Positions 28,001 to 37,141 of a stretch of 64,000 nt of DNA are shown piece after piece; positions within the stretch are counted from its first letter, which is position 1, and every line of letters starts with the position of its first letter. Below the pieces are notes generated by a model. That model was given only the letters and a program-made list of their open reading frames with translations. It did no database searches and was not told where the DNA came from. The stretch covers positions 1 to 64,000 of the forward strand of contig JAOZVI010000001.1 in NCBI GenBank assembly GCA_029938265.1. Reading direction: 5' to 3'. This DNA is from Flavobacteriaceae bacterium. GTDB taxonomy: Bacteria; Bacteroidota; Bacteroidia; Flavobacteriales; Flavobacteriaceae. Made by a program: the position numbers and the translations under genes.

Positions 28001-31000
28001 TGGGCAGGTGTTATGCGCTCATTAACAACTACTAATTTTCAACAGGCCAATGTTGAATATATACAATTCTGGCTATTAGATCCTTATGAAAACTATTCGA
28101 TAAAACCTGAAGAAGGAGGATTACCCACACCACCAAATCCTACTGATTTTAATGGCGAACTTTACTTTAATTTAGGAAGCATATCAGAAGATATTTTAAA
28201 GGATGATCGCAAAATGTTTGAAAATGGTTTGCCCTCGGACGGAATTCAAATACCTGGTGATAATATTGAAACCACACCCTGGTCCTCAATACCCAAAAAC
28301 CAATCTTTGATCTATGCTTTTACAGAAGATGATAACTCCAGAACTAACCAGGATTTAGGCTTTGACGGAATTAATGATGAAGATGAAGCTGTTAGATTTG
28401 GTTCAAATTTTGGTGACGACCCGGCTGCAGATAATTTTAATTATTTTAGAGGAACCGATCTAGACAACCAGAATGCTTCAATTTTAACAAGATACAAGAG
28501 ATTTAATTTAACTCAAGGAAATTCGCCAACGCCTAACAATTCTACTGAAAGTTATCCTACTTCAGCTACCTCATTCCCTGATATTGAAGATATCAATAAA
28601 GATCAAACTATGAGTGCCGTTGAGAGCTATTATCAATATAAGGTATCATTAAATGTAAATGATCTGATAGTTGGAAAAAATTATATCGTTGATAAAAAAG
28701 AGGTCGCGGTAAAATTAGCAAATAACGAAACACAAAATGCTACCTGGTATCAATTCAGAATACCAATTACAACTCCTGAAGATCCTAATAATATTATCAA
28801 TAATATGACAGGATTTACTTCTATTCGTTTTATTCGAATGTTTGTCACTAAATTTAAAATCCCTATAGTTTTACGTTTTGGCGAATTACAATTAGTAAGA
28901 GGTGACTGGAGAAGATACACAAAGACAATCAATGAAGCTATTGATCCACCACAAGAAATTACACCAATCGAAAATCAAAATTTTGAAGTAGGTGTTGTAA
29001 ATATTGAAGAAAATGCTGATCGAAAACCTATACCTTATGTACTTCCTCCAGGCATTAAACGAGAAAGACTACAAGGTACTACAACCATACAACAACAAAA
29101 TGAACAATCTTTATCTGTTAAAATTACCGACCTAAATCCTGGTGATACAAGAGCAGTTTTTAAAAATACAAGCTTTGATATGCGTATGTATAAACGACTA
29201 AAATTGTTTATACATGCTGAAAGTATTTTAAGTCAAATACAAGTTAGAGATGATGATCTACTTGCTGTTATTAGATTAGGAAGCGATACTGATGATAATT
29301 ATTATCAAGTAGAAGTTCCTCTAAAAATTACCGGTTTTAGTGCAGTAAGCCCTGAAGAAATCTGGCCTGATGAAAATAATTTAAATGCAAAACTAGAAGA
29401 TTTTGGAAATTTAAAATTAGAAAGATTAAACTCTGGTGGATCAGTAAATGATCTTTATCCTGCACCACAACCCGGCGAACCTGCAGAATACAGAATTAGG
29501 ATTAAAGGAAATCCAAACCTTTCCAATATCAGAACTCTGATGTTAGGGGTTAAAAATATATCTAATACATTGAAAAGTATGGAAATTTGGTATAACGAGC
29601 TACGTGTTTCCGAATTTGACAATGAAGGAGGATGGGCTGCCATTGTTAATGCTGATGCAAATTTTGCAGATTTTGCCGATATTTCTTTATCAGGAAGCAT
29701 GCACACTAAAGGTTTTGGATCAATTGACCAAAGAGTAAACGAACGCAGCCAAGAAGATGTTAAACAATACGGAATAGTTAGTAATGTAAACATTGGACAG
29801 CTATTACCCAAAAGAATAAATTTGAGTTTTCCAATTAATTTTAGTTTTTCTGAAGAATTCAGAGATCCTAAATACGACCCTCAATATCAAGATGTTCTTT
29901 TTAATAATGGCAATACCGATAGTGATATAGCAAGAGATTATACGCAACGAAGAAGTCTCAACTTGATCAATGTCAGAAAAAATCAGACACAGTTTAGCGG
30001 AAAACCACATTTTTATGATATTGAAAACTTATCACTTTCTTATGCATATAATGATATGTATCACCGTGATTATAATATTCAAAGATATATTGATCAAAAA
30101 CTAAGAGCCACAGCCAATTACAGCTATAGTTTTAAACCAATGTCTATAGAACCGTTAAAGAATTGGGGCTTATTGACTGATAAAGATTATTTAAGATTTA
30201 TTAAAGAAATCAATTTCAATCCTTTACCAACATCAATATCAGTTAATTCAAACATTATAAGAAATTACAATGAGCAATTATCAAGATCATTAGTTGAAGG
30301 TTTACCAGATTTACCTACGCTAAAGCAACGAAATTACATGTTTGATTGGGATTATCATATCGCTTATAATTTAACCAAATCTTTTCAATTTACATTTAGA
30401 GCTTTAAACAATTATGTTTATGACAATTATGATAGAGAGGAGGATATACAGCTTTATGATAATTTATTTACAATTGGAAGACCAGAGCATTACCACCAAA
30501 CTCTTGACGGAACATACAAAATACCTTTTGACAAGTTTAAATTCTTAGATTTTATTAATGCTACTTATAGCTATACTGCTGATTACGATTGGCAGGCACC
30601 ATCAATATCTAATATAGGTTTTGTGGGTAATACCATTCAAAATGCCAATACACATACATTTTCTGCAGATCTTACTATGGATAGATTCTATAAGCAAATA
30701 GGTGCCGATAAATGGTTTACTAAGAAGAAAAATAGTAAAAATTCCAATAACATCAACGAAGATAAAACTTCTGCAAAAAAAGTGAGTAAAAAACAAACTC
30801 CGGGACAAAAAATTGGAAGGATAGGTGTTGATATTTTAACATCTATTAAAGATATTCGTTTGTCATATGCTGAAAATAATGGAACTTTTTTGCCGGGTTA
30901 TATTCCAAATTCAGGATTTTTAGGAAGAGAAAAATATAACAATAGTTTTGCACCAACTTTTGGGTTTGTTTTTGGTAGTCAAGCTGATATTTTAGATATG

Positions 31001-32164
31001 GCATTAGAGAATAACTGGTTAATATCAAGAGGTGTTAATGAAAATGTTTACAGTAAGAATTACAGAAAATCACATTATGATAAATTTGATTACTCTATAA
31101 GTATTAGGCCAACAAAGGATTTTGATATTGAATTATTTGGCAATCGTATTTACACTAAAAGTTTTACTCAACCACTTGACATAGTTGATGATATTTTTGA
31201 CAATTCACCCATAAATGCAGTAGGTAATTTTAGTATTTCATACTTTATGCTTAATTCTACTTTTGAAGATAATAACGTTGTTTTTCAAAAATTTAAAGAC
31301 AATAGAGTTATAATTTCAAATCGTTTATCCAATGAAACCGGAGGAGATATTAATGGTTATGGAAACACCAATCAAGATGTGGTACTTCCTGCATTTTTAG
31401 CTGCATATTCCGGCAGGGATGCTAGTTCAATTGAATTAGATGCATTTAGAAATACACCCATTCCAAACTGGAGAGTTACCTATAAAGGTTTAATGAATAT
31501 CGGCTTTTTTAAACAAAATTTCAGAAGTTTTACACTAGAGCACAGTTATCGTTCGGTTTATTCAATTCTTTCATTTTCTAATAATTTAAAATTCGATGGA
31601 ACAGATCCTATTGGAGATAATAATCGTGATATTGCAGGAAACTTCAATACAAGAATTTTATATAATGGTGTAAGTCTTATCGAAGAGTTTGCCCCTTTAA
31701 TAAAAGTTGATTTTAAGATGAAGAATTCAATTTCACTTAGAGCAGCTTTTAATAAGGATAAAGCACTTAATTTAAATTTTAATAACAATACTGTAACCGA
31801 AAATAACGGTAGTGAAATTATCGTTGGAATGGGTTATCGGATTAAAAACGTTAGTATGAAATTTAAAACCGGAACCAAAATTACTAAATTTCAAGGTGAT
31901 ATCAATTTTAAAGCAGATTTAGGAATAAGAGATAATCTTACACAAATACGTTCGTATGGTATTTCTGATGATGTCAATAATGATCAGATAACAGGAGGAC
32001 AAAATTTGATATCATTTAAATTTCTAGTTGATTACTCATTAAATAAAAATTTATTAACATCTTTTTACTTTGACTATAATAAGTCTAAATTTGCAATATC
32101 AACTACTTTCCCCAGAACATCAATTAATGGCGGAATTAGTATAAGATATATAATAGGAAATTAA
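25097..32164 (+). CDS. sprA: SprA, type IX secretion outer-membrane translocon
   Basis: A 2355-residue protein, the giant length typical of SprA (Sov in Porphyromonas). SprA forms the very large outer-membrane beta-barrel through which T9SS substrates exit, and is needed for gliding in flavobacteria. The N-terminal signal peptide ends near AQNLRR. Recognisable SprA segments include the early YDPDSGHYIFYEKIG region, the repeated GDWRRY and YNELRVSEFDN segments, and a C-terminal run of beta strands ending in SIRYIIGN. The start is TTG 25097, 2 nt after the ruvA stop; no ATG fits the signal peptide better. The ruvA-sprA-gcvH order is common in the family. Confidence 0.95.
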   Translation: MIILKQFTYRSIIVFIFLFSYTAVLTAQNLRRNNQIKQSDSTAITKNDTVPPLQYNFNNSQKGGLFLNDPTQYEVIYDPDSGHYIFYEKIGDFLIKHPSYMTEEEYKEYRLNRDMLEYSKTKISAIDGKKEGSRDAQKNLLPTYYVNNNFFESIFGGNTIEVNPQGSVLLKMGLINQRVENPHLSEKNRQSTTFDFDQEISASLNARVGKRLRVTANFDTQSTFNFQNLIKIEYTPTEDDIIRKIEIGNVSMPSRNSLVTGVQNLFGAKTELQFGKTTITGIFSQQRSQSKIVQAQGGSLINEFEIRASEYDSNRHYFIAHAFRDNYENALSNFPLINSSNTITRIEIWATNRNSTTENTRNIVALTDIGENDPNNIGPANVIPNPGAKDPSNDANNLNNLLTLDGPIRDIATVNAALSPYNMQQGRDYTILENARKLIQGIDFTFNAQLGFISLNKRLVDSDVLAIAYEYTDGNNVYQVGELAGDGVIAPDNLVVKLLQSEIINTSLPLFDLMMKNVYGIPGAFQLQKEGFRFEIMYQDDETGVPVNILQNAKTPGLQDRTLLNLLRLDRLDQNNNILPEGDGFFDYVESITINSQQGYVVFPLVEPFGQDLDDILDPEDDIYIFDELYDRTQTEAQNDFQNKDKFIFKGYFKSEGRNGIPLGAFNVPRGSVKVTTGGRELIEGVDYVVDYNIGNVQIINPTLISSNAPIQVAVENNIGFTQQRRRYMGLNVLHVFNEDLAFGGSIINLNEKPLTQKAQYGAEPVNNTIFGLHANYTKEVPLLTKWTNKLPNIDTDAQSYISIRAEAAHLLPGSPSGINLDGAATSYVDDFEGSQIPIDIKSPKQWYLASTPQGQSGDLNFNNGNIASGLPDELRTGAKRSKLSWYNIDQIFYGSSLKPSNIDNNELSRAEVRRVTYNELFPEVDLDVTQSNIIRTFDFEYFPAERGTYNFDDNLDSEGKYTNPEERWAGVMRSLTTTNFQQANVEYIQFWLLDPYENYSIKPEEGGLPTPPNPTDFNGELYFNLGSISEDILKDDRKMFENGLPSDGIQIPGDNIETTPWSSIPKNQSLIYAFTEDDNSRTNQDLGFDGINDEDEAVRFGSNFGDDPAADNFNYFRGTDLDNQNASILTRYKRFNLTQGNSPTPNNSTESYPTSATSFPDIEDINKDQTMSAVESYYQYKVSLNVNDLIVGKNYIVDKKEVAVKLANNETQNATWYQFRIPITTPEDPNNIINNMTGFTSIRFIRMFVTKFKIPIVLRFGELQLVRGDWRRYTKTINEAIDPPQEITPIENQNFEVGVVNIEENADRKPIPYVLPPGIKRERLQGTTTIQQQNEQSLSVKITDLNPGDTRAVFKNTSFDMRMYKRLKLFIHAESILSQIQVRDDDLLAVIRLGSDTDDNYYQVEVPLKITGFSAVSPEEIWPDENNLNAKLEDFGNLKLERLNSGGSVNDLYPAPQPGEPAEYRIRIKGNPNLSNIRTLMLGVKNISNTLKSMEIWYNELRVSEFDNEGGWAAIVNADANFADFADISLSGSMHTKGFGSIDQRVNERSQEDVKQYGIVSNVNIGQLLPKRINLSFPINFSFSEEFRDPKYDPQYQDVLFNNGNTDSDIARDYTQRRSLNLINVRKNQTQFSGKPHFYDIENLSLSYAYNDMYHRDYNIQRYIDQKLRATANYSYSFKPMSIEPLKNWGLLTDKDYLRFIKEINFNPLPTSISVNSNIIRNYNEQLSRSLVEGLPDLPTLKQRNYMFDWDYHIAYNLTKSFQFTFRALNNYVYDNYDREEDIQLYDNLFTIGRPEHYHQTLDGTYKIPFDKFKFLDFINATYSYTADYDWQAPSISNIGFVGNTIQNANTHTFSADLTMDRFYKQIGADKWFTKKKNSKNSNNINEDKTSAKKVSKKQTPGQKIGRIGVDILTSIKDIRLSYAENNGTFLPGYIPNSGFLGREKYNNSFAPTFGFVFGSQADILDMALENNWLISRGVNENVYSKNYRKSHYDKFDYSISIRPTKDFDIELFGNRIYTKSFTQPLDIVDDIFDNSPINAVGNFSISYFMLNSTFEDNNVVFQKFKDNRVIISNRLSNETGGDINGYGNTNQDVVLPAFLAAYSGRDASSIELDAFRNTPIPNWRVTYKGLMNIGFFKQNFRSFTLEHSYRSVYSILSFSNNLKFDGTDPIGDNNRDIAGNFNTRILYNGVSLIEEFAPLIKVDFKMKNSISLRAAFNKDKALNLNFNNNTVTENNGSEIIVGMGYRIKNVSMKFKTGTKITKFQGDINFKADLGIRDNLTQIRSYGISDDVNNDQITGGQNLISFKFLVDYSLNKNLLTSFYFDYNKSKFAISTTFPRTSINGGISIRYIIGN

Positions 32165-32183
32165 ATAATTAAACTTTTAAAAA

Positions 32184-32564
32184 ATGAACATACCTTTAAA
32201 TTTAAAGTACACTGCCGACCACGAATGGATTAAAATTGATGGTGAAATTGCAACTATTGGGGTTACCGATTTTGCTCAAGGCGAATTGGGCGATATTGTT
32301 TATGTTGATGTTGAAACACTCGATGAAACAATTGAAAAAGAAGAAGTTTTTGGTAGCGTTGAAGCAGTTAAAACGGTTTCAGACCTACTAATGCCTCTAA
32401 GTGGTGAAATTATTGAATTTAATGATGCTCTAGAAGATGCCCCAGAAAAAATAAATTCAAGCCCTTATGAAGAAGGTTGGATCATTAAAATTAAATTATC
32501 TGATGCTAACCAAGTAGATGATCTATTAGATGCTGAAGCGTATAAAGAAATTATTGGAGGATAA
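32184..32564 (+). CDS. gcvH: Glycine cleavage system H protein
   Basis: A 126-residue lipoyl-carrier protein that shuttles the aminomethyl group between the P, T and L proteins of the glycine cleavage system. The lipoylation site is Lys63 in GSVEAVKTVSD. DHEWIKIDGEIATIGVTDFAQ near the N-terminus and the C-terminal EEGWIIKI are diagnostic. Length is normal. No other gcv gene lies in the window. The VanZ-like gene starts inside its last 35 nt. Confidence 0.97.
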   Translation: MNIPLNLKYTADHEWIKIDGEIATIGVTDFAQGELGDIVYVDVETLDETIEKEEVFGSVEAVKTVSDLLMPLSGEIIEFNDALEDAPEKINSSPYEEGWIIKIKLSDANQVDDLLDAEAYKEIIGG

Positions 32565-32922
32565 TGCCATAACCTTGGCAATAATCATGACCTTGGTTAT
32601 TGCCTTTTTAAGTTTAAGTGTTGCTCCAAAGATCAATTTAGGATTGAATATTAAATCTAGTGATAAAATCTTACACACAATTGCTTATTTTTCTTTAAGT
32701 TCAATTTGGTTTTTTGCACTAAGAGATAAATTTAAAAATAAGTCATTCAAAACCTATCTAATAATTTCATTAATTTTTTATGGCATCATTCTTGAGGTTT
32801 TGCAAGGTAAGTTAACCAGTTATCGGTCAGCCGACTTCTACGATGCTATTGCCAATACTTTAGGAATTGTAATAGCTACAGTTTTTTTTAAAAAGTTTTT
32901 AAACTGGTTTAATAGTATTTAA
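32530..32922 (+). CDS. VanZ-like membrane protein
   Basis: A 130-residue protein with about four transmembrane helices and the VanZ-family pattern: SVAPKI...DKILHTIAYFSLSSIWFF (about 33-65) and LEVLQGKLTSYRSADFYDAIANTLG (about 93-117). I take ATG 32530, which overlaps gcvH by 35 nt in another frame; ATG 32587 would lose most of helix 1. VanZ proteins are linked to teicoplanin resistance in Gram-positives, but the function in Bacteroidota is unknown. Confidence 0.8.
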   Translation: MLKRIKKLLEDNAITLAIIMTLVIAFLSLSVAPKINLGLNIKSSDKILHTIAYFSLSSIWFFALRDKFKNKSFKTYLIISLIFYGIILEVLQGKLTSYRSADFYDAIANTLGIVIATVFFKKFLNWFNSI

Positions 32923-32985
32923 AAAAATACTTGTAATTGTAATAATTAATTCCTTAAATTAGCAAACGATTAAAATCTATAGAGA

Positions 32986-33705
32986 ATGGAACCAAAAAAA
33001 AATCCAAAAGCAAATCTTGAAAACCATAGTAAGCAATTTATGTTATTAGGTTTAGCAATTGCCTTATTATTGATCTACGTAGGAATCGAATGGAAAACAT
33101 TTGACAGAACAATTGAAGATTTAGGTATTTCTAATATGGCTGCCGAAGAAGAGATTGATATTCCGATTACAGAAAGAATCCAGGAAGTTAAACCTCCTCC
33201 ACCTCCACCTCCAGCTCCAGAAAAAATTGAAATTGTTGAAGATGAAGCAGAAATTATTGAAACTGTCTTAGAAACAACAGAAACAGAAGAATCTGAAGCA
33301 ATTGAAATTACTGAAATTGAAGAAGTGGTTGAAGAAGAGGAAATGGATGAGGATGTGCCTTTTGCTATCATTGAAGAAGTGCCTATTTACCCAGGCTGTA
33401 AAGGAACTAATGCACAGAAGAAAAAATGTTTGCAAGAAAAGATTCAAAAACTTGTAAGTAAAAATTTCAACACTGGTTTGGCCAATGATCTAGGTTTAAG
33501 TCCGGGAAGAAAAAAAGTATATGTTCAGTTTAAAATTGATAAAAAAGGTGATATCGTTGATATCAGGGCTAGAGGACCTCACAAACGTTTAGAAAAAGAA
33601 GCAGTTAGAGTTGTTGGAAAAATCCCTAAAATGACTCCCGGTAAACAACGTAACAGACCAGTTGGTGTAAAATATACTTTACCTATTACCTTAGTTGTTG
33701 AATAG
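32986..33705 (+). CDS. tonB: Energy transducer TonB
   Basis: A 239-residue TonB-type protein. It has one N-terminal inner-membrane helix (about 18-35), a proline-rich periplasmic spacer (seven consecutive Pro near 70-76), an acidic Glu/Thr/Ile-rich stretch (about 80-125), and a C-terminal TonB domain from about 128. The domain has the flavobacterial start PIYPGC with a second Cys (KKKC), and ends in NRPVGVKYTLPITLVVE. It couples proton motive force to outer-membrane receptors. No exbB/exbD or receptor adjoins it. A terminator follows. Confidence 0.9.
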   Translation: MEPKKNPKANLENHSKQFMLLGLAIALLLIYVGIEWKTFDRTIEDLGISNMAAEEEIDIPITERIQEVKPPPPPPPAPEKIEIVEDEAEIIETVLETTETEESEAIEITEIEEVVEEEEMDEDVPFAIIEEVPIYPGCKGTNAQKKKCLQEKIQKLVSKNFNTGLANDLGLSPGRKKVYVQFKIDKKGDIVDIRARGPHKRLEKEAVRVVGKIPKMTPGKQRNRPVGVKYTLPITLVVE

Positions 33706-33730
33706 GCTACATGTTAAAAATTTATTATTC

Positions 33731-33765
33731 AAACCATCTAATTTATTTTAGATGGTTTTTTATTT
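33731..33765 (+). terminator. Terminator after tonB
   Basis: A perfect 11-bp stem, AAACCATCTAA (33731-33741) with TTAGATGGTTT (33748-33758), a 6-nt loop and a T-rich tail, 26 nt after the tonB stop. Confidence 0.8.
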
Positions 33766-33771
33766 TATTTG

Positions 33772-33779
33772 TACATTTG
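33772..33779 (+). promoter_or_regulatory. -7 promoter box for deoC
   Basis: TACATTTG matches TAnnTTTG and is 18 nt before the deoC ATG, directly after the tonB terminator. Confidence 0.5.
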
Positions 33780-33797
33780 GATTCATAATAAAACTAA

Positions 33798-34694
33798 ATG
33801 ATAAAAGATTTTTCCAAAATTCCAACTTACGATACACTAGGTGTAAATGAAAGAGTAGATCGCTTTAGCAAACGAAGTATTAAAAACTCTTCAAAAATTG
33901 AAGGTTTGAAATTAGCGTTAAGCATGATTGACTTAACAACCTTAGAAGGTAACGATACCAAAGGTAAAGTTGAACAACTATGCTACAAAGCTATGCATCC
34001 TCATAATACTTTACAAGGATTACCAACAGTTGCCGCAATTTGTGTTTATCCACCTTTTGTAAGTGTTGCAAAAAAAGCACTGCAAGGTTCTAAGATAAAT
34101 GTTGCATCGGTTGCTACTGCTTTTCCAAGTGGTCAATCTGATTTAAAAATAAAATTGGCTGATACAAAATTTGCTGTTGATCAAGGAGCTGATGAAATTG
34201 ATATGGTTATTTCAAGAGGTAAATTTTTAAGTGGAGATTATCAATATGTATATGATGAAATTGTTGCGGTTAAAGAAGCTTGTGGCAAGGCTCATTTAAA
34301 AGTTATCTTAGAAACAGGTGAATTAGAAACTTTAGATAATGTTAGAAAAGCTAGCGAAATAGCCATCCAAGCCGGAGCAGATTTTATAAAAACATCTACT
34401 GGCAAAATTCAACCGGCAGCAACTTTACCTGTAACTTACGTAATGCTAGACACAATAAAAGATCATTTTATTAAAACGGGTAAAATGATTGGAATGAAAC
34501 CAGCTGGTGGAATTTCAAATTCTAAAACTGCTTTTCAATATCTTATAATGCTAAACGAAATTTTAGGTGAAAAATGGATGAATAATAAATATTTTCGTTT
34601 TGGTGCCAGTAGCTTGGCAAATGATATTTTAATGCAATTAGTAAAATCTGAAACAGGATTTTATCAATCTGCAAATTATTTTTCAAAAGATTAA
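33798..34694 (+). CDS. deoC: Deoxyribose-phosphate aldolase
   Basis: A 298-residue class I aldolase that splits 2-deoxyribose-5-phosphate into acetaldehyde and glyceraldehyde-3-phosphate. The Schiff-base Lys is Lys198 in FIKTSTGK; EIDMVI (about 133-138) carries the catalytic Asp, and the second Lys is in GMKPAGGIS near 234-242. The family is usually 220-260 residues; an N-terminal extension of about 35 makes this a long form. The ALDH that follows 2 nt later can oxidise the acetaldehyde, so the pair forms a deoxynucleoside breakdown unit. Confidence 0.95.
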   Translation: MIKDFSKIPTYDTLGVNERVDRFSKRSIKNSSKIEGLKLALSMIDLTTLEGNDTKGKVEQLCYKAMHPHNTLQGLPTVAAICVYPPFVSVAKKALQGSKINVASVATAFPSGQSDLKIKLADTKFAVDQGADEIDMVISRGKFLSGDYQYVYDEIVAVKEACGKAHLKVILETGELETLDNVRKASEIAIQAGADFIKTSTGKIQPAATLPVTYVMLDTIKDHFIKTGKMIGMKPAGGISNSKTAFQYLIMLNEILGEKWMNNKYFRFGASSLANDILMQLVKSETGFYQSANYFSKD

Positions 34695-34696
34695 TT

Positions 34697-36157
34697 ATGG
34701 TACAAAAAAATAAAACTTTTAAAGCTTCATGGTCATATGACCCTGCACCAGAAAGTACAGATCATATTCAGATCAAAAAAAAATATGATTTATATATCGA
34801 TGGTAAATTTGTAAAACCAGAAAATGGAAAGTATTTTGAAACTATCAATCCTACCAATGATGAGGTAATTGCAGAAGTTGCTTTAGCAGAAAAAGAAGAT
34901 GTTGATAAAGCAGTAAGAGCTGCTAGGAATGCTTTTAAAAGCTGGTCGAAAATTGAGCCTAAAGAAAGGGGCAAATATATTTATAGAATTGCCAGATTAA
35001 TTCAGGAACGATCTAGAGAATTTGCAGTAATTGAAAGTTTAGATGGTGGAAAACCAATACGCGAATCTCGTGATATTGATATACCTTTAGCTGCAAATCA
35101 CTTTTTTTATTACGCCGGCTGGGCAGATAAATTGGAATATGCTTTTCCTAACAGAAATCCTAAACCACTTGGCGTAGCAGGGCAAATTATTCCTTGGAAT
35201 TTTCCTTTATTGATGGCAGCATGGAAATTAGCTCCTGCACTGGCAACCGGTAATACTGTGGTTTTAAAACCTGCAGAAACTACGCCACTAACAGCTTTAA
35301 AATTAGCGGAAATAATTCGCGACAGCGGTTTACCAAAAGGAGTGGTAAATATCATAACAGGTGCAGGTAAAACCGGTGCAGAAATTGTTAACCACCCCGA
35401 CATTGATAAAATATCTTTTACCGGATCTACAGCAGTAGGAAAATATATACAAAAAGCTGTTGCTGGAACCCATAAAAAAATTACTTTAGAACTGGGAGGT
35501 AAAAGTGCCAATATTATTTTTGAAGATGCTGCAATTGACCAAGCTGTAGAGGGCATAATTGATGCTATATTTTTTAATCAAGGTCATGTTTGCTGTGCTG
35601 GTTCAAGACTTTTTATTCAGGAATCAGTTGCCGATACAGTTATTCAAAAATTAAAGGATAGAATGGCAACTTTAATTGTTGGTGATCCATTGGACAAAAA
35701 TACTGATATAGGTGCCATTAATTCGAAAAGGCAATTAAAAACTATAGAGAATTACATAAAAATTGGCTTAGATGAAGGTGGAGAAATTTACCAGACTGAT
35801 TGTAAATTACCTAAAAAAGGAAATTGGTGTGCTCCTACCTTGTTTTTAAATTTATCACAATCGCATACTATTGTACAAGAAGAGATATTTGGTCCGGTAT
35901 TAGCCATTCAAACTTTTAGAACTATTCAAGAAGTCATTGAAAAAGCCAATAATACACCTTACGGATTAGCAGCAGGTGTTTGGACCCAAAAAGGAGCAAA
36001 ATTATTTCATTTATCTCAAAAACTTAAAGCAGGTGTGATCTGGGGAAATACTTTTAATAAATTTGATGCGACTTCTCCTTTTGGAGGTTATAAAGAAAGT
36101 GGCTTTGGACGTGAAGGAGGTTTGCACGGATTAAAACCTTATGTGAAATTCGAATGA
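34697..36157 (+). CDS. NAD(P)-dependent aldehyde dehydrogenase
   Basis: A 486-residue ALDH superfamily enzyme with a complete active site: the general base Glu265 in ELGGKSAN and the nucleophile Cys299 in FNQGHVCCAGSR. The cofactor motif FTGSTAVG and PWNFPLLMAAWKLAPAL are present, and the C-terminal FGGYKESGFGREGG is intact. It lies 2 nt after deoC, suggesting oxidation of acetaldehyde from deoxyribose. A truncated ALDH homologue follows 65 nt later. Confidence 0.94.
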   Translation: MVQKNKTFKASWSYDPAPESTDHIQIKKKYDLYIDGKFVKPENGKYFETINPTNDEVIAEVALAEKEDVDKAVRAARNAFKSWSKIEPKERGKYIYRIARLIQERSREFAVIESLDGGKPIRESRDIDIPLAANHFFYYAGWADKLEYAFPNRNPKPLGVAGQIIPWNFPLLMAAWKLAPALATGNTVVLKPAETTPLTALKLAEIIRDSGLPKGVVNIITGAGKTGAEIVNHPDIDKISFTGSTAVGKYIQKAVAGTHKKITLELGGKSANIIFEDAAIDQAVEGIIDAIFFNQGHVCCAGSRLFIQESVADTVIQKLKDRMATLIVGDPLDKNTDIGAINSKRQLKTIENYIKIGLDEGGEIYQTDCKLPKKGNWCAPTLFLNLSQSHTIVQEEIFGPVLAIQTFRTIQEVIEKANNTPYGLAAGVWTQKGAKLFHLSQKLKAGVIWGNTFNKFDATSPFGGYKESGFGREGGLHGLKPYVKFE

Positions 36158-36222
36158 CAAAAAACATTAAGTTTAAGGCATTGAAATTCATATTTTAATA
36201 ATTAAATTTTTAATAAAAATCC

Positions 36223-37083
36223 ATGTCAAGATTGAATATTAACAAAACATACAAATTATATATAGGAGGTAAATTTCCGAGAACTGAATCGAGTAGATAT
36301 TATCCTATCACAAATACTAAAGGAGATCTTATTGCAAATATGTGTCTGGCTTCTAGAAAAGATTTTAGAAATGCCGTTGTTATTGCCAGAAAAGTACAAG
36401 AATCGTGGGCAAGTACTTCAGCTCTAAACAAAGGACAGATCTTATATAGAATTGCTGAAATGCTTGAGGGGAGAAAAGAGCAATTTATCGAAGAATTGGT
36501 TTTACAAGGAACTACAAAAAAAGCAGCTCAAATTGAGGTTGAAACCTCAATTGACAGATTGGTTTATTACGCAGGTTGGAGCGATAAGTACCAACAGTTT
36601 TTCAGTACTGTAAATCCGGTTAGCAGTGCACACTTTAATTTTACCAACTTAGAACCTACAGGAGTTGTTTCAATTATTGCACCTGAAAATCAGGGTTTAT
36701 TAGGCCTAATATCAGTTATTGCTCCTGCAATAATTGGTGGTAATACAGTTATTGTTTTAGCCAGCGAAAATATTCCACTTTCAGCCATTTCCTTTGCTGA
36801 AGTTTTAAATTCATCTGATGTACCGGGTGGTATTGTAAATATCCTTACCGGAAAAAGAGAAGAATTGATATCTCACATGGCTTCTCATATGGATGTTAAT
36901 GCAATTATTTATTGCGGAACAGATAAAAACGATATCAAAACAATTAGCGAACTTGCCAGTAACAACGTAAAACGAACCATTTTTTATAAAAAGAGTGATT
37001 GGCTAAATAACAACAATGAATCACCTTACTTTATTGAAAAAACACAAGAAGCTAAAACTACATGGCACCCCGTAAAAGTATAG
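36223..37083 (+). CDS. Half-length ALDH homologue without catalytic domain
   Basis: A 286-residue protein aligned with the N-terminal part of ALDHs: YKLYIGGKF, an Ala/Trp helix with VQESWAST, LVYYAGWSDKYQ (compare FFYYAGWADKLE in the neighbour), GVVSIIAPENQGLLGL and VPGGIVNILTG. It then departs from the family: no ELGGK general base, no catalytic Cys and no C-terminal domain. The frame is open and well formed, so it is not obviously a decaying copy. It may be a scaffold or partner of the full ALDH. Similar short ALDHs next to deoC-ALDH occur in flavobacteria as far as I recall. Confidence 0.75.
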   Translation: MSRLNINKTYKLYIGGKFPRTESSRYYPITNTKGDLIANMCLASRKDFRNAVVIARKVQESWASTSALNKGQILYRIAEMLEGRKEQFIEELVLQGTTKKAAQIEVETSIDRLVYYAGWSDKYQQFFSTVNPVSSAHFNFTNLEPTGVVSIIAPENQGLLGLISVIAPAIIGGNTVIVLASENIPLSAISFAEVLNSSDVPGGIVNILTGKREELISHMASHMDVNAIIYCGTDKNDIKTISELASNNVKRTIFYKKSDWLNNNNESPYFIEKTQEAKTTWHPVKV

Positions 37084-37141
37084 TTAGATGCTTAAATCAA
37101 TAAAAAATTATTTTATATTCAAATATTTAAAAATATAAATT

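Noticed and set aside
33075-33371. 98-aa minus-strand frame rich in Ser and Gly
   Set aside because: It is the antisense of the acidic and Pro-rich spacer of TonB; the low complexity comes from that region.
35110-35556. 148-aa minus-strand frame
   Set aside because: Antisense of the aldehyde dehydrogenase active-site region.
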